Shown: piece by piece, positions 18,009 to 27,052 of the stretch
How the letters are laid out: each line of letters begins with the position of its first letter
Position numbering within the stretch: the stretch's first letter is position 1
NCBI GenBank assembly: GCA_026989355.1
Contig: JALSJM010000019.1
Location: 1 to 36,932, forward strand
Source: Paracoccaceae bacterium
Lineage (GTDB): Bacteria > Pseudomonadota > Alphaproteobacteria > Rhodobacterales > Rhodobacteraceae
Direction: 5' to 3'
Length of the DNA: 36,932 nucleotides
Made by a program: the position numbers and the translations under genes
Notes under the pieces: generated by a model
The model's input: the letters and a program-made list of their open reading frames with translations, nothing else
The model's database searches: none
What the model was told of the DNA's origin: nothing

Positions 18009-18051
18009 CGCTGAACACGTGCGATATCAGCAAGAACGGGGCGCCCACCGC

Positions 18052-19908
18052 ATGGCCAAGGAAAGCATCACCAAGAAGGCTTCGAACACCATAGTCTGGA
18101 TCATCCTGCTGTTGCTCATCCTGGGGCTGGCGGGTTTCGGCGTTACCAATTTCGGCGGTTCGGTGGGCTCGATCGGTGCCGTCGGCGATCAGGAAATCGA
18201 CATCCGGGAATACCAGCGCACCCTGCAGCAGGAACTGCGCGCCCTCGAAGCAGAAACCGGCAAGCCGGCAAGCCTTTCCGAAGCCATGGCCAGCGCCGGA
18301 ATAGACCGGCGCGTTCAGCAACGCCTGATCCTCGCCGCCGCACTTGACGACGAAGCCGCACGCCTGGGCATATCGGCCGGCGATACGGCGGTGCGCGACG
18401 AAATCCTTTCCTCTCCCGCCTTTCAGGGGCTTGACGGGAAATTCGATCGCGAAACCTATCGCCTGACCCTTGAGCAGGCCGGCATGAGCGAAGCCGAATA
18501 CGAAAACCTGCTGCGCCGCGAGATGGCGCGCACCATCCTGCAGAATGCGGTGATCGGCGCTGTCTCGGCGCCCGAATCCCTGCGCGAAGCCTATCTCGGA
18601 TTTGCCGGCGAACGACGCAACTTCACCTGGGTACGGCTGGGCCTGAACGACCTGCCCCAACCGCTGCCCGCCCCCGACGAGGCGCAGTTGAAGGAATATT
18701 ACCAGAGCCACACCGCCGATTTCACCCTGCCCGAGATGAAGGCGTTTACCTATGTCTGGGTCACCCCGGAGATGCTGGCCGAGCGGATCGAACCCGACGA
18801 GGCGGAACTGAAGCAGCTTTACGAAAGCCGCCTTGCGGAATATGTGATCCCTGAACGGCGAACCGTCGAACGGCTGGTCTTTCCCACCGGGGAAGAGGCC
18901 GAAACCGCCATGAAACGGCTGGAAAGCGGCGCGGTCGGCTTTGCCGATCTGGTTGCCGAACGCGGCCTGTCGCCGGCCGACATCACCCTGAGCGAAGTCA
19001 CCCGTGAGCAGCTTGATGCGGCGGGAGATGCGGTTTTTGCGCTGGAAGAACCGGGGCTTGCGGGGCTGCATGCCACGCCGCTCGGCCCGGCAATCTTCCG
19101 CGTGAGCGAAATATTCCCGGCACAGGAAACCACCTTTGACGAGGCCCGCCCGGCCCTGGAAACGGAACATGCATTGCAACAGGCCCGACGCAGGATCGCC
19201 GCCTTCGAATCCGAAATCGAAGATCTGATCGCCGGCGGCGCAACGCTTGAGGAGGTGGCCGAGGAAACCGATCTTGAACTTGGCAGGATCGAATGGGCCG
19301 AGGGCATGGGCGACGGCATCGCCGACTATGAAGCCTTCCGCCAGGCGGCCAAGGCGGCGAAAGCCGGCGATTTCCCCGAACTGCACCGCCTTGAAGACGG
19401 CGGTATCTTCGCCCTGCGCTTCGACACGATGGTTGCACCGCGTGTCGAAGAGTTCGAAAAGGTCCGCGACAGGGTGATTGCTGCCTGGGAAACCCGGGAA
19501 AGCGAAAAGGCGCTGCGGGCGCTGGCCGAAGAACTTGCTCCGCAATTCGCCGAAGGGGCCGATCTGGCGGCGCGCGGCCATACGATGACCGTGGAACAGG
19601 ACATCACCCGCGGCGATTACATCGGCGGCACGCCTCTTGAATTCCTGCCCTCCGTCTTCGAGATGCAGAAGGGCGAGGTGAAGATACTCGAAGGGTTCGG
19701 CGCGGCCTTCCTGGTGCGCCTTGACGACATCCTGCCCCCGGACGAGGAGCGCCCCGAGCTTGCCCGGATCCGCGCGGCGCTCGATTCCCGGTTGCGCCAG
19801 GCAATCGCGCAGGATCTGTTTGCCCATTACGTGGGCGAGATCCAGCGCCGGGCCGGCATCCGCCTGAACCCGGCAGCGATCAATGCCGTTCACGCCCAGT
19901 TCCCCTGA
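18052..19908 (+). CDS. PpiD-like peptidylprolyl isomerase, membrane-anchored
   Basis: Periplasmic folding helper of the SurA/PpiD family. A positively charged N-terminus is followed by one transmembrane helix (about residues 14-34, IVWIILLLLILGLAGFGV), so the rest sits in the periplasm tethered to the inner membrane. The SurA_N-like chaperone region (about 45-190) includes the GDxxI-type start (VGDQEIDIREYQRTL) and a helix-rich segment. A divergent parvulin-like domain covers about 250-370, and a second parvulin-like portion may follow. The 618 residues match PpiD. The catalytic parvulin residues are poorly conserved to the eye, so activity may be chaperoning rather than isomerisation. The stop is 22 bp before trpE. 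Confidence 0.86.
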   Translation: MAKESITKKASNTIVWIILLLLILGLAGFGVTNFGGSVGSIGAVGDQEIDIREYQRTLQQELRALEAETGKPASLSEAMASAGIDRRVQQRLILAAALDDEAARLGISAGDTAVRDEILSSPAFQGLDGKFDRETYRLTLEQAGMSEAEYENLLRREMARTILQNAVIGAVSAPESLREAYLGFAGERRNFTWVRLGLNDLPQPLPAPDEAQLKEYYQSHTADFTLPEMKAFTYVWVTPEMLAERIEPDEAELKQLYESRLAEYVIPERRTVERLVFPTGEEAETAMKRLESGAVGFADLVAERGLSPADITLSEVTREQLDAAGDAVFALEEPGLAGLHATPLGPAIFRVSEIFPAQETTFDEARPALETEHALQQARRRIAAFESEIEDLIAGGATLEEVAEETDLELGRIEWAEGMGDGIADYEAFRQAAKAAKAGDFPELHRLEDGGIFALRFDTMVAPRVEEFEKVRDRVIAAWETRESEKALRALAEELAPQFAEGADLAARGHTMTVEQDITRGDYIGGTPLEFLPSVFEMQKGEVKILEGFGAAFLVRLDDILPPDEERPELARIRAALDSRLRQAIAQDLFAHYVGEIQRRAGIRLNPAAINAVHAQFP

Positions 19909-19930
19909 GGCCGCTCTCCCGAGGCACACC

Positions 19931-21445
19931 ATGCAGCTCAGCCCGTCGTTCGAACAGTTCGCAGCCGGCTACAATGCCGGCAGATCGCAGCTGGTGCACA
20001 CCCGCCTGGCGGCCGATCTCGACACGCCGGTTTCGCTGATGCTGAAACTGACCGAGGCACGCGACGACAGCTTTCTGCTGGAATCGGTAACCGGGGGCGA
20101 GCTGCGCGGGCGCTATTCGATCATCGGCATGAAACCGGATCTGATCTGGCGGTGCCGGGGCGAGACGGCCGAGATCAACCGCAGCGCCCGAATCGACAGG
20201 AACAGCTTCACGCCCGAAACCGCGCCGCCCCTTGAAAGCCTGCGCGCGCTGATCGCCGAAAGCCGCATCGGGATTCCCCCCGGGCTTCCGGCCGCGGCGG
20301 CCGGGCTGTTCGGATATCTCGGCTATGACATGGTGCGCCTTGTCGAGCACCTGCCTCACAGCAACCCCGATCCTCTGGGGGTGCCCGACGCGGTGCTGTT
20401 GCGCCCCTCGGTGGTGGTGGTGCTCGACGGCGTGAAGGGTGAGGTGATCGTGGTTGCCCCGGCCTGGGCCGGCAGTGGCCTTTCGGCACGCGCGGCCCAT
20501 GCCCAGGCCGCCGAGCGGGTGCAGGACGCGATCCGCGACATGGAACGCCACCTGCCCGCCACCAGCCGCGATCTGGGTGCCGAGGCCCCGGCGTCCGAGC
20601 CGGTATCGAATTTCACCCGCGCCGATTACCTGGCGGCGGTCGAGAAGGCCCGCGAATACATCCGCAAGGGCGATATCTTCCAGGTGGTGCCCTCGCAGCG
20701 CTGGTCAATGCCCTTCGCGCTGCCACCCTTCGCGCTTTATCGCAGCCTGCGGCGCACCAATCCTTCGCCCTTCATGTTCTATTTCAACTTCGGCGGTTTC
20801 CAGGTGATCGGCGCCAGCCCCGAAATCCTGGTGCGGGTATTTGACCGTGAAATCACCATCCGCCCGATCGCGGGCACCCGTCCGCGCGGCGCCACCCCCG
20901 AGGAGGATCGCGCCTTCGAGGCCGAACTTCTGGCCGACGAAAAGGAGCGCGCCGAACACCTGATGCTGCTCGACCTGGGCCGCAACGACGTGGGCCGGGT
21001 GGCCAGGATCGGCACCGTGCGCCCGACTGAAAAATTCATCGTCGAGCGCTACAGCCACGTGATGCATATCGTCTCGAACGTTGTGGGCCGGCTCGACGAC
21101 AGCCGCGATGCGCTTTCCGCCCTGCTGGCCGGCCTGCCCGCCGGCACGGTTTCGGGGGCACCGAAGGTGCGGGCGATGGAGATCATCGACGAGCTCGAAC
21201 CCGAAAAGCGCGGCATCTACGGCGGCGGGGTGGGATATTTCTCGGCCGGGGGCGACATGGACATGTGCATCGCCCTGCGCACCGCCGTGGTGAAGGACGA
21301 AACGCTTTACATCCAGGCCGGCGGCGGCGTGGTGCATGACAGCAACCCCGAGGCCGAATTCCAGGAAACCGTGAACAAGGCCAAGGCGATCCGCCGCGCC
21401 GCCGAGGAAGCAGGACGCTTCACCGGCGGCACCGGCAACCGCTGA
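19931..21445 (+). CDS. trpE: anthranilate synthase component I
   Basis: Converts chorismate to anthranilate, using ammonia from TrpG, at the head of tryptophan synthesis. The 504-residue protein has the N-terminal regulatory domain (LLESVTGGELRGRYSIIGM, which includes the LLES tryptophan-binding element) and the C-terminal chorismate-binding domain: FQVVPSQRW, ASPEILVR, IAGTRPRG, LDLGRNDVGRV, HIVSNVVG and GTVSGAPKVRAMEII. Start ATG 19931 follows the PpiD gene by 22 bp, with CCGAGGC upstream. No trpG, trpD or trpC is in the window; the trp genes are evidently split. No attenuator-like leader peptide with Trp codons was seen. Confidence 0.96.
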   Translation: MQLSPSFEQFAAGYNAGRSQLVHTRLAADLDTPVSLMLKLTEARDDSFLLESVTGGELRGRYSIIGMKPDLIWRCRGETAEINRSARIDRNSFTPETAPPLESLRALIAESRIGIPPGLPAAAAGLFGYLGYDMVRLVEHLPHSNPDPLGVPDAVLLRPSVVVVLDGVKGEVIVVAPAWAGSGLSARAAHAQAAERVQDAIRDMERHLPATSRDLGAEAPASEPVSNFTRADYLAAVEKAREYIRKGDIFQVVPSQRWSMPFALPPFALYRSLRRTNPSPFMFYFNFGGFQVIGASPEILVRVFDREITIRPIAGTRPRGATPEEDRAFEAELLADEKERAEHLMLLDLGRNDVGRVARIGTVRPTEKFIVERYSHVMHIVSNVVGRLDDSRDALSALLAGLPAGTVSGAPKVRAMEIIDELEPEKRGIYGGGVGYFSAGGDMDMCIALRTAVVKDETLYIQAGGGVVHDSNPEAEFQETVNKAKAIRRAAEEAGRFTGGTGNR

Positions 21446-21610
21446 AACCGGCCCCCCGCCCGAACATACTGCCGTTCCCTGCCCCGCAACCTGCCCGGAT
21501 CCATAAAATCAGAATTATTTCAGCCCCTCCCATCCCCGGCGTTTTACCCTTCGTTAACCCCTGCCCCCGAGACTCGAGGGCCAGGTGGGGGTGTGAGCAG
21601 GAGAAGGAAA

Positions 21611-22147
21611 ATGCATGTCCTTCCGATCCAGGCGACGCAAACGCCCGATCCCGTGGCCGCTGCACGCCCAGCAGGCGCGCCCCGGCCGCCGGTGCAGGCT
21701 CTCGCTGCGGGCCACGAAACACGCAATGATTCCGCCGGCGCAGGCGCCGGAAACGACACCCGGAATTCCGCCCGCGATACCGCAGTTGCACTGGCCCAGC
21801 TCCGCGCGGTTCTTGCGCCCCGCCCCGATCCCGACCGGCCGGTTGGCCCGCCGCCGGCCTTTGAAGCCAACCTGCTGGAAACCGAGCGCGAACGCCTGCG
21901 GGCCGGCCTTGCAGAAGAAAGGCACACCCCCGCGGCGCAGCAACCGGGCGAAGCCAGCCGGGCCGGGGCCGGAAACGGCACCCGGGAAAGCCCCGATACC
22001 GCCCCTCTCACGCCCGGTTCCGCTGCCACGGACCGCCCCTCCTTCGGCCCCTGGGGCGCAGCAGAGCCGGATCCGGCAACGGCGCCGCCCGGGGGGACAA
22101 CCTCTGCCGGCCGCAGCGGACCTTCACGGATCGACATCACGCTCTGA
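21611..22147 (+). CDS. proline/alanine-rich protein of unknown function
   Basis: I do not recognise a domain. The 178-residue product starts at ATG 21611 behind a very strong AGGAGAAGGA. It has no signal peptide or membrane helix and is rich in Ala, Pro, Gly and Arg, suggesting disorder. Two ordered-looking segments stand out: a helix-like stretch around residues 56-68 (DTAVALAQLRAVL) and PPPAFEANLLETERERLR (about 78-95). An imperfect repeat, GAGNDTRNS near residue 47 and GAGNGTRES near 121, is also visible as DNA repeat. The good ribosome site and a plausible own promoter region (21480-21600) argue that it is real. It converges on preA. Confidence 0.65.
   Translation: MHVLPIQATQTPDPVAAARPAGAPRPPVQALAAGHETRNDSAGAGAGNDTRNSARDTAVALAQLRAVLAPRPDPDRPVGPPPAFEANLLETERERLRAGLAEERHTPAAQQPGEASRAGAGNGTRESPDTAPLTPGSAATDRPSFGPWGAAEPDPATAPPGGTTSAGRSGPSRIDITL
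21746..22003 (+). repeat. imperfect direct repeat inside the unknown gene
   Basis: Two copies of about 36 bp, 21746-21783 and 21968-22003, each beginning GCCGGAAACG and ending CGATACCGC, encode GAGNDTRNSARDTA and GAGNGTRESPDTA. They differ by several substitutions and a small indel, indicating an older duplication. Confidence 0.6.
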
Positions 22148-22252
22148 ACCCGGCCCCGCAGCGCAAACACAGGCCGCGGCCGCCGCCTGCCGAAGATTGT
22201 CTCCGCAAGCCCGCGCCGGCGGAAGGCTGCTGCCGCCACCCGGCCTGCTCTC

Positions 22253-23560
22253 CTATTCTGCCGCGCAGCTGCTGCCGGGGTTGTTCGGATGGGTCGTCCA
22301 GTTGGCGTATTCCCTTTCCACCACCTTGCCGGTGCGCGGGTCCACCTCGCCCGGCTGCAACCGGCGCATGGTAATGCAGCCTTCGACCGGGCAGACATCC
22401 ACACACAGGTTGCAGGCAACGCATTCCTCGTCCTTCACGGTGAACACCCGGTCTTCGCTCATGGCGATTGCCTGATGGCTGGTGTCCTCGCAGGCCGCAT
22501 AGCACCGTCCGCACTTGATGCAGAGTTCCTGATCGATCACCGCCTTGGTAACGTAATTGAGATTGAGGAACTGCCAGTCGGTCACATTGGGAACCGCCCG
22601 ACCGATGAAATCATCCAGCCCGGCATGGCCCTTCTCGTCCATCCAGTCGGACAACCCCGCGATCATTTCTTCCACGATGCGGAATCCATAGGTCATGGCT
22701 GCGGTGCAGACCTGCACGCAGCCCGCGCCAAGCGCCATGAATTCGGCCGCGTCCTTCCAGGTGGTAATGCCGCCGATGGCCGAGATCGGCTTGCCGGCGG
22801 TTTCCGGGTCGCGGGCGATTTCCGCCACCATGTTGAGCGCGATCGGCTTCACCGCCGGGCCGCAATAGCCGCCGTGGGTGCCCTTGCCGTCAATCGTGGG
22901 TTCGGGGGCCATGGTGTCGAGATCGACGGCGGTGATGGAGTTGATCGTGTTGATCAGGCTCACCGCATCGGCCCCGCCCCTGAAGGCGGCGCGGGCCGGC
23001 TGGCGGATATCGGTGATGTTGGGGGTAAGCTTCACGATCACCGGCATGCGGGTATTCGCCTTGCACCAGCGCGCCACCATTTCCACATATTCGGGCACCT
23101 GCCCCACGGCCGATCCCATGCCGCGCTCGCTCATCCCGTGCGGGCAGCCGAAGTTGAGTTCGATTCCGTCGGCGCCGGTATCCTCGACCAGCGGCAGGAT
23201 CCGCTTCCAGGCCTCTTCCTCGCAGGGAACCATCAGCGAAACCACCAGCGCGCGATCCGGCCAGTCGCGCTTCACCGCCTTGATTTCACGCAGGTTCACT
23301 TCGAGCGGACGGTCGGTGATCAGTTCGATGTTGTTGAGCCCGAGCAGACGGCGGTCGGCGCCCCAGATCGCTCCATAACGCGGCCCGTTCACATTGACCA
23401 CCGGAGGCCCGGCCTCGCCCAGGGTTTTCCACACCACGCCGCCCCATCCGGCCTCGAAGGCGCGGCGAACATTGTATTCCTTGTCCGTCGGCGGGGCGGA
23501 TGCCAGCCAGAACGGATTGGGGGATTTTATACCCACGAAATTCGTTGAAAGATCAGCCAT
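22253..23560 (-). CDS. preA: NAD-dependent dihydropyrimidine dehydrogenase subunit PreA
   Basis: Catalytic subunit that reduces uracil and thymine to the 5,6-dihydro forms in reductive pyrimidine breakdown (reversible). The FMN-binding TIM barrel (about 1-310) has SPNPFWLASAPPT near the start and the active-site loop NFGCPHGMSERGMG, whose Cys matches the catalytic Cys of mammalian dihydropyrimidine dehydrogenase. A ferredoxin-like C-terminus holds two 4Fe-4S motifs: CIKCGRCYAAC and CVACNLCVDVC. Start ATG 23560 with GGGAGG upstream gives 435 residues; a TTG two codons earlier is less likely. It follows preT by 13 bp. The next pathway genes (dihydropyrimidinase, beta-ureidopropionase) are not in the window. 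Confidence 0.95.
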   Translation of the reverse strand: MADLSTNFVGIKSPNPFWLASAPPTDKEYNVRRAFEAGWGGVVWKTLGEAGPPVVNVNGPRYGAIWGADRRLLGLNNIELITDRPLEVNLREIKAVKRDWPDRALVVSLMVPCEEEAWKRILPLVEDTGADGIELNFGCPHGMSERGMGSAVGQVPEYVEMVARWCKANTRMPVIVKLTPNITDIRQPARAAFRGGADAVSLINTINSITAVDLDTMAPEPTIDGKGTHGGYCGPAVKPIALNMVAEIARDPETAGKPISAIGGITTWKDAAEFMALGAGCVQVCTAAMTYGFRIVEEMIAGLSDWMDEKGHAGLDDFIGRAVPNVTDWQFLNLNYVTKAVIDQELCIKCGRCYAACEDTSHQAIAMSEDRVFTVKDEECVACNLCVDVCPVEGCITMRRLQPGEVDPRTGKVVEREYANWTTHPNNPGSSCAAE

Positions 23561-23573
23561 TTGCAAGCCTCCC

Positions 23574-24911
23574 TTAAGCCATCAGAGTGGCGTGAATATC
23601 TTCGGCGGCATCACGGCCCTCGGCCACGGCGGTCACGGTCAGGTCATCGCCGCCGCTGGCGCAGTCCCCCCCGGCCCAGATGCCTTCCAGCGTGGTCCGC
23701 CCCGCCCCCGTGACCGCGATCTTGCCGTTGTCGATCTTCAGCCCCTCGGGCGCGCCAAGAAGCGTCTGGCCGATGGCCTTCATCACCTGATCGGCCCGCA
23801 GGCGGAAGGTTTCCCCGGTGCCCACCAGCGTGCCTTCTTCCGTGCGGGTGTATTCGAATTCGACCGCGCTCACCCGCCCCCCTTCGCCATGCAGCGTTAC
23901 GGGCCGGGCGTTGGTAACGATATGCACGCCCTTCGAGGCAGCCAGATCCTGCTCATAGCGCGAAGCGGGCATGCGTTCGCGGCCGCGGCGATAGACAAGA
24001 TGCACGTTCAGCGCGCCCAGCAGCCTTGCCTGCACCGCAGCATCGATCGCCGTCATCCCGCCGCCGATCACCACCACATCGCGCCCCACCGGCACCTGCG
24101 CCGGATCTTCGGCCTGGCGCAGATCGGCGATGAAATCCACAGCGTTCACCACCCCGTCGAGATCTTCGCCTGCGATACCCAGCGCATTGACCCCCTGCAG
24201 GCCGATGGCCAGAAAGACGGCATCGAAATCCCTTCGCAGATCCTCAAGCGAAAGCCCCTTGCCCAGGCGCTGACCGTTCTTCACCTCGATCCCGCCGATA
24301 CGCATCAGCCAGGCCACCTCGCGCTGGGCGAAACCGCCTGCTGTCTTGTAGGCGGCAATGCCGTATTCGTTCAGGCCGCCGGGCCTGGGGCGGGCATCGA
24401 AAATCACCACGTCATGCCCCTTCATGGCCAGCCGATGGGCGCAAGACAGCCCCGCCGGCCCCGCACCCACCACCGCAATGCGCCGGCCGGTTGACGCGCC
24501 ACGCACGAAGGGGTGCGTGTTCTTCGCCATCAGATGATCGGTGGCGTAGCGCTGAAGGCGGCCGATCTCTACCGGGTCGTCTTCGGCGGTATTGCGCACG
24601 CAGGCTTCCTCGCAAAGCGTTTCCGTGGGACAGACGCGCGCGCACATGCCGCCAAGGATGTTCTGCGCGAAGATCGTGCGCGCCGCCGCATCCACCGATC
24701 GGGTGGAAATCTCACGGATGAACATCGGAATGTCGATCTCTGTGGGGCAGGCGATCGTGCAGGGGGCATCGTGGCAGAAATAGCAGCGGTCTGCCGCCAC
24801 GGCGGCCTCATGCGCATCCATCGGCGGGTGCAGATCGGCAAAATTTTCAGCGATCTCGGCGGCGGGCAACCGTTCCGGCACGATTCCCGGTGTCAGAGGG
24901 CTGTTGGCCAT
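23574..24911 (-). CDS. preT: dihydropyrimidine dehydrogenase subunit PreT, NAD(P)/FAD oxidoreductase
   Basis: Passes electrons between NAD(P)H and PreA through FAD and iron-sulfur clusters. The N-terminal GltD-like cluster domain (about 30-110) shows CYFCHDAPCTIACPTEIDI and GMCARVCPTETLCEEAC. The FAD-binding Rossmann motif AVVGAGPAGLSCAHRL follows at about 140, and the NAD(P) motif VVVIGGGMTAIDAA at about 290. The C-terminal ATGA-like FAD closure is IWAGGDCASGGDDLTVTAVAEGRDAA. ATG 24911 (MANSPLTPG) with AGGGAAG upstream gives 445 residues. It leads the preT-preA operon; a palindromic operator candidate lies 71-86 bp upstream of its start. Confidence 0.94.
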   Translation of the reverse strand: MANSPLTPGIVPERLPAAEIAENFADLHPPMDAHEAAVAADRCYFCHDAPCTIACPTEIDIPMFIREISTRSVDAAARTIFAQNILGGMCARVCPTETLCEEACVRNTAEDDPVEIGRLQRYATDHLMAKNTHPFVRGASTGRRIAVVGAGPAGLSCAHRLAMKGHDVVIFDARPRPGGLNEYGIAAYKTAGGFAQREVAWLMRIGGIEVKNGQRLGKGLSLEDLRRDFDAVFLAIGLQGVNALGIAGEDLDGVVNAVDFIADLRQAEDPAQVPVGRDVVVIGGGMTAIDAAVQARLLGALNVHLVYRRGRERMPASRYEQDLAASKGVHIVTNARPVTLHGEGGRVSAVEFEYTRTEEGTLVGTGETFRLRADQVMKAIGQTLLGAPEGLKIDNGKIAVTGAGRTTLEGIWAGGDCASGGDDLTVTAVAEGRDAAEDIHATLMA

Positions 24912-24981
24912 GCTCTTCTTCCCTGTTGTCTTCAGTTGCAGTTGCATGCTTCTTGCAGAGAGCCTGCCACAGGTTTTATTT

Positions 24982-24997
24982 TTTATCAATTGGTAAA
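24982..24997. promoter_or_regulatory. RutR-like palindromic operator in the preT/accB spacer
   Basis: TTTATCAATTGGTAAA is a 16-bp palindrome with one mismatched pair, centred on AATT. It resembles the RutR consensus TTGACCANNTGGTCAA at 11 of 14 defined positions. RutR is a TetR-family regulator that responds to uracil and thymine. The site lies in an AT-rich patch where a preT promoter is expected. A GntR-family pyrimidine regulator is an alternative reader. Confidence 0.5.
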
Positions 24998-25044
24998 TTT
25001 AGCGCCTCTCGTCCCGGATTGACGCATTTCCGGCCCGGATACGC

Positions 25045-25073
25045 TTTCCTCGCCCGATCCTCTTGCGTATAAA
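25045..25073 (+). promoter_or_regulatory. possible promoter for accBC
   Basis: A TATAAA at 25068-25073 with TTTCCT 17 bp upstream (25045-25050), about 73 bp before the accB start. The -10 is good for a GC-rich genome, the -35 poor. Offered as a candidate only. Confidence 0.3.
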
Positions 25074-25146
25074 GCGGCAAACCCGCAGGTGGCTGCGGGG
25101 AATCCGGGCCGCACGGCAATGCGGACCAGCAGTGTTGAGGAAAGAG

Positions 25147-25668
25147 ATGGCAAAGAAACCGGCTGACCAGACCCGTGAAAGCGATGTGGCCTTCATCAAG
25201 GCGCTTGCCGAGATGCTTGATGAAAACGACCTGACGGAACTTCAGGTGAAACGCGAATACGGCGAGGGCGACAGGCTGACCGTGCGAGTGAGCCGGACCA
25301 GCGCCGTCGTCCCTGCGCCCCAGGCTCCGGCCGTTCCGGTCGCCCCTGCCTCTCCCGCGGCCGCAGCTCCGCCCCCGGCGGCGGCAGCCCCGGCACCTGC
25401 CGAAATCCAGCCCCCCGAAGACCCGGCGGCCCTGCCCGGCGCCGTGACTTCGCCCATGGTCGGAACCGCCTATCTGCAGCCCGAACCGGGGGCCGAGCCC
25501 TTCGTGACCATCGGCAGTCAGGTGGCCGAGGGCGATACGCTGCTGATCATCGAGGCGATGAAAACCATGAATCCCATCCCTGCGCCGCGCGCCGGCACGG
25601 TCAGGCGCATCCTGGTGGGCGATGGCGAACCGGTGGAATTCGGCGCGCCGCTGATGGTCATCGAATAG
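25147..25668 (+). CDS. accB: acetyl-CoA carboxylase biotin carboxyl carrier protein
   Basis: Carries carboxybiotin between biotin carboxylase and carboxyltransferase in the first step of fatty-acid synthesis. The 173 residues have an N-terminal dimerisation segment ([19 protein letters not shown]), a flexible Pro/Ala linker (about 55-95) and a C-terminal biotinyl domain (about 98-173) with EAMKTMN, where Lys139 is biotinylated. [18 protein letters not shown] is the domain's opening strand. ATG 25147 is preceded by TGAGGAAAGAG. accC starts 10 bp behind the stop; the accBC pair is a classic operon. Confidence 0.96.
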   Translation: MAKKPADQTRESDVAFIKALAEMLDENDLTELQVKREYGEGDRLTVRVSRTSAVVPAPQAPAVPVAPASPAAAAPPPAAAAPAPAEIQPPEDPAALPGAVTSPMVGTAYLQPEPGAEPFVTIGSQVAEGDTLLIIEAMKTMNPIPAPRAGTVRRILVGDGEPVEFGAPLMVIE

Positions 25669-25678
25669 GGGCGCGGCG

Positions 25679-27025
25679 ATGTTCGACAAGATCCTGATCG
25701 CCAACCGCGGCGAGATCGCGCTTCGCGTGGTGCGTGCCTGCCGCGAGATGGGCATCCGCTCGGTGGCCGTCCATTCCACCGCCGATTCGGATGCCATGCA
25801 TGTGCGCATGGCCGACGAGGCCGTCTGCATCGGCCCGCCCCCGAGTGACAAGAGCTACCTCTCGATACCGGCAATCGTTTCGGCCTGCGAGATCTCGGGC
25901 GCCCAGGCGGTGCATCCGGGCTATGGCTTCCTGTCCGAAAACGCCAGCTTCGTGCAGATTCTCGAAGATCACGACATCACCTTCATCGGCCCCACCGCCG
26001 AGCACATCCGCATCATGGGCGACAAGATCACCGCCAAGGAAACCATGAAGAAGCTGGGCGTGCCCTGCGTGCCCGGCTCGGACGGCGGGGTGCCCACGCT
26101 GGAAGAGGCCCGCCGCATCGCCGCCGATATCGGCTATCCGGTGATCGTCAAGGCCACCGCCGGAGGCGGCGGGCGGGGCATGAAACTGGCCCTCACCCCC
26201 GACGATCTGGACGAGGCCTTCCAGACGGCGCGCTCCGAAGCCAGGGCCTGTTTCGGAAATGACGAGGTCTATATCGAAAAATACCTGCAGAAGCCGCGTC
26301 ACATCGAAGTGCAGGTGTTTGGCGACGGCAAGGGCAATGCCGTGCATCTGGGCGAGCGCGACTGCTCGCTTCAGCGCCGCCACCAGAAGGTTCTGGAAGA
26401 AGCCCCCGGCCCCGCGATCACCCCCGAGATGCGCGCCCATATCGGCAGGATCTGCGCCGATGCGGTGGCCGGCATCGATTACCGCGGCGCCGGCACGATC
26501 GAATTCCTCCATGAAAACGGAGAATTCTATTTCATCGAGATGAACACCCGCCTGCAGGTGGAACACCCGGTAACGGAAGCCGTGTTCGGAGTGGACCTGG
26601 TGCGCGAGCAGATCCGGGTGGCCGAGGGGCTGCCCATGTCATTCACCCAGGGCGATCTGGAAATCCACGGCCATGCGATCGAGGTGCGCATCAATGCCGA
26701 GCGCCTGCCCGGTTTCACCCCCTGCCCCGGCACCATCACCCAGTTTCACGCCCCCGGCGGGCTGGGCGTGCGCATCGACAGCGCCCTTTACGACGGCTAC
26801 ACCATCCCCCCCTATTACGACAGCCTGATCGGCAAGCTGATCGTTCACGGACGCGATCGTCCCGAAGCGCTGGCGCGGCTGAAACGCGCCCTTGGCGAGC
26901 TGATCATCGATGGTGTGGACACGACCATTCCGCTGTTCGAGGCCCTGCTTGAGGAACAGGCCATCCTGAGTGGCGATTACGACATCCACTGGCTTGAAAA
27001 ATGGTTGCAAGAAAAGTTTTCCTGA
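25679..27025 (+). CDS. accC: acetyl-CoA carboxylase biotin carboxylase subunit
   Basis: ATP-dependent carboxylation of the biotin on AccB. The 448 residues match the family. The N-terminal domain starts [27 protein letters not shown] follows, then the ATP-grasp domain with the glycine-rich loop [12 protein letters not shown] (about 159-170) and [11 protein letters not shown]. The [14 protein letters not shown] segment carries catalytic Glu and Arg residues, and the C-terminal domain includes [11 protein letters not shown]. It follows accB by 10 bp, with a GGGGCGCGGCG stretch as weak ribosome site. aat begins 27 bp behind it. Confidence 0.97.
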   Translation: MFDKILIANRGEIALRVVRACREMGIRSVAVHSTADSDAMHVRMADEAVCIGPPPSDKSYLSIPAIVSACEISGAQAVHPGYGFLSENASFVQILEDHDITFIGPTAEHIRIMGDKITAKETMKKLGVPCVPGSDGGVPTLEEARRIAADIGYPVIVKATAGGGGRGMKLALTPDDLDEAFQTARSEARACFGNDEVYIEKYLQKPRHIEVQVFGDGKGNAVHLGERDCSLQRRHQKVLEEAPGPAITPEMRAHIGRICADAVAGIDYRGAGTIEFLHENGEFYFIEMNTRLQVEHPVTEAVFGVDLVREQIRVAEGLPMSFTQGDLEIHGHAIEVRINAERLPGFTPCPGTITQFHAPGGLGVRIDSALYDGYTIPPYYDSLIGKLIVHGRDRPEALARLKRALGELIIDGVDTTIPLFEALLEEQAILSGDYDIHWLEKWLQEKFS

Positions 27026-27052
27026 AGCGCCCCGGCGCGCTTCCGATGAACG

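Noticed and set aside
21446-21610. CtrA-type site (GTTAAC near 21552)
   Set aside because: Only one half-site is present; the full TTAA-N7-TTAA pattern is missing.
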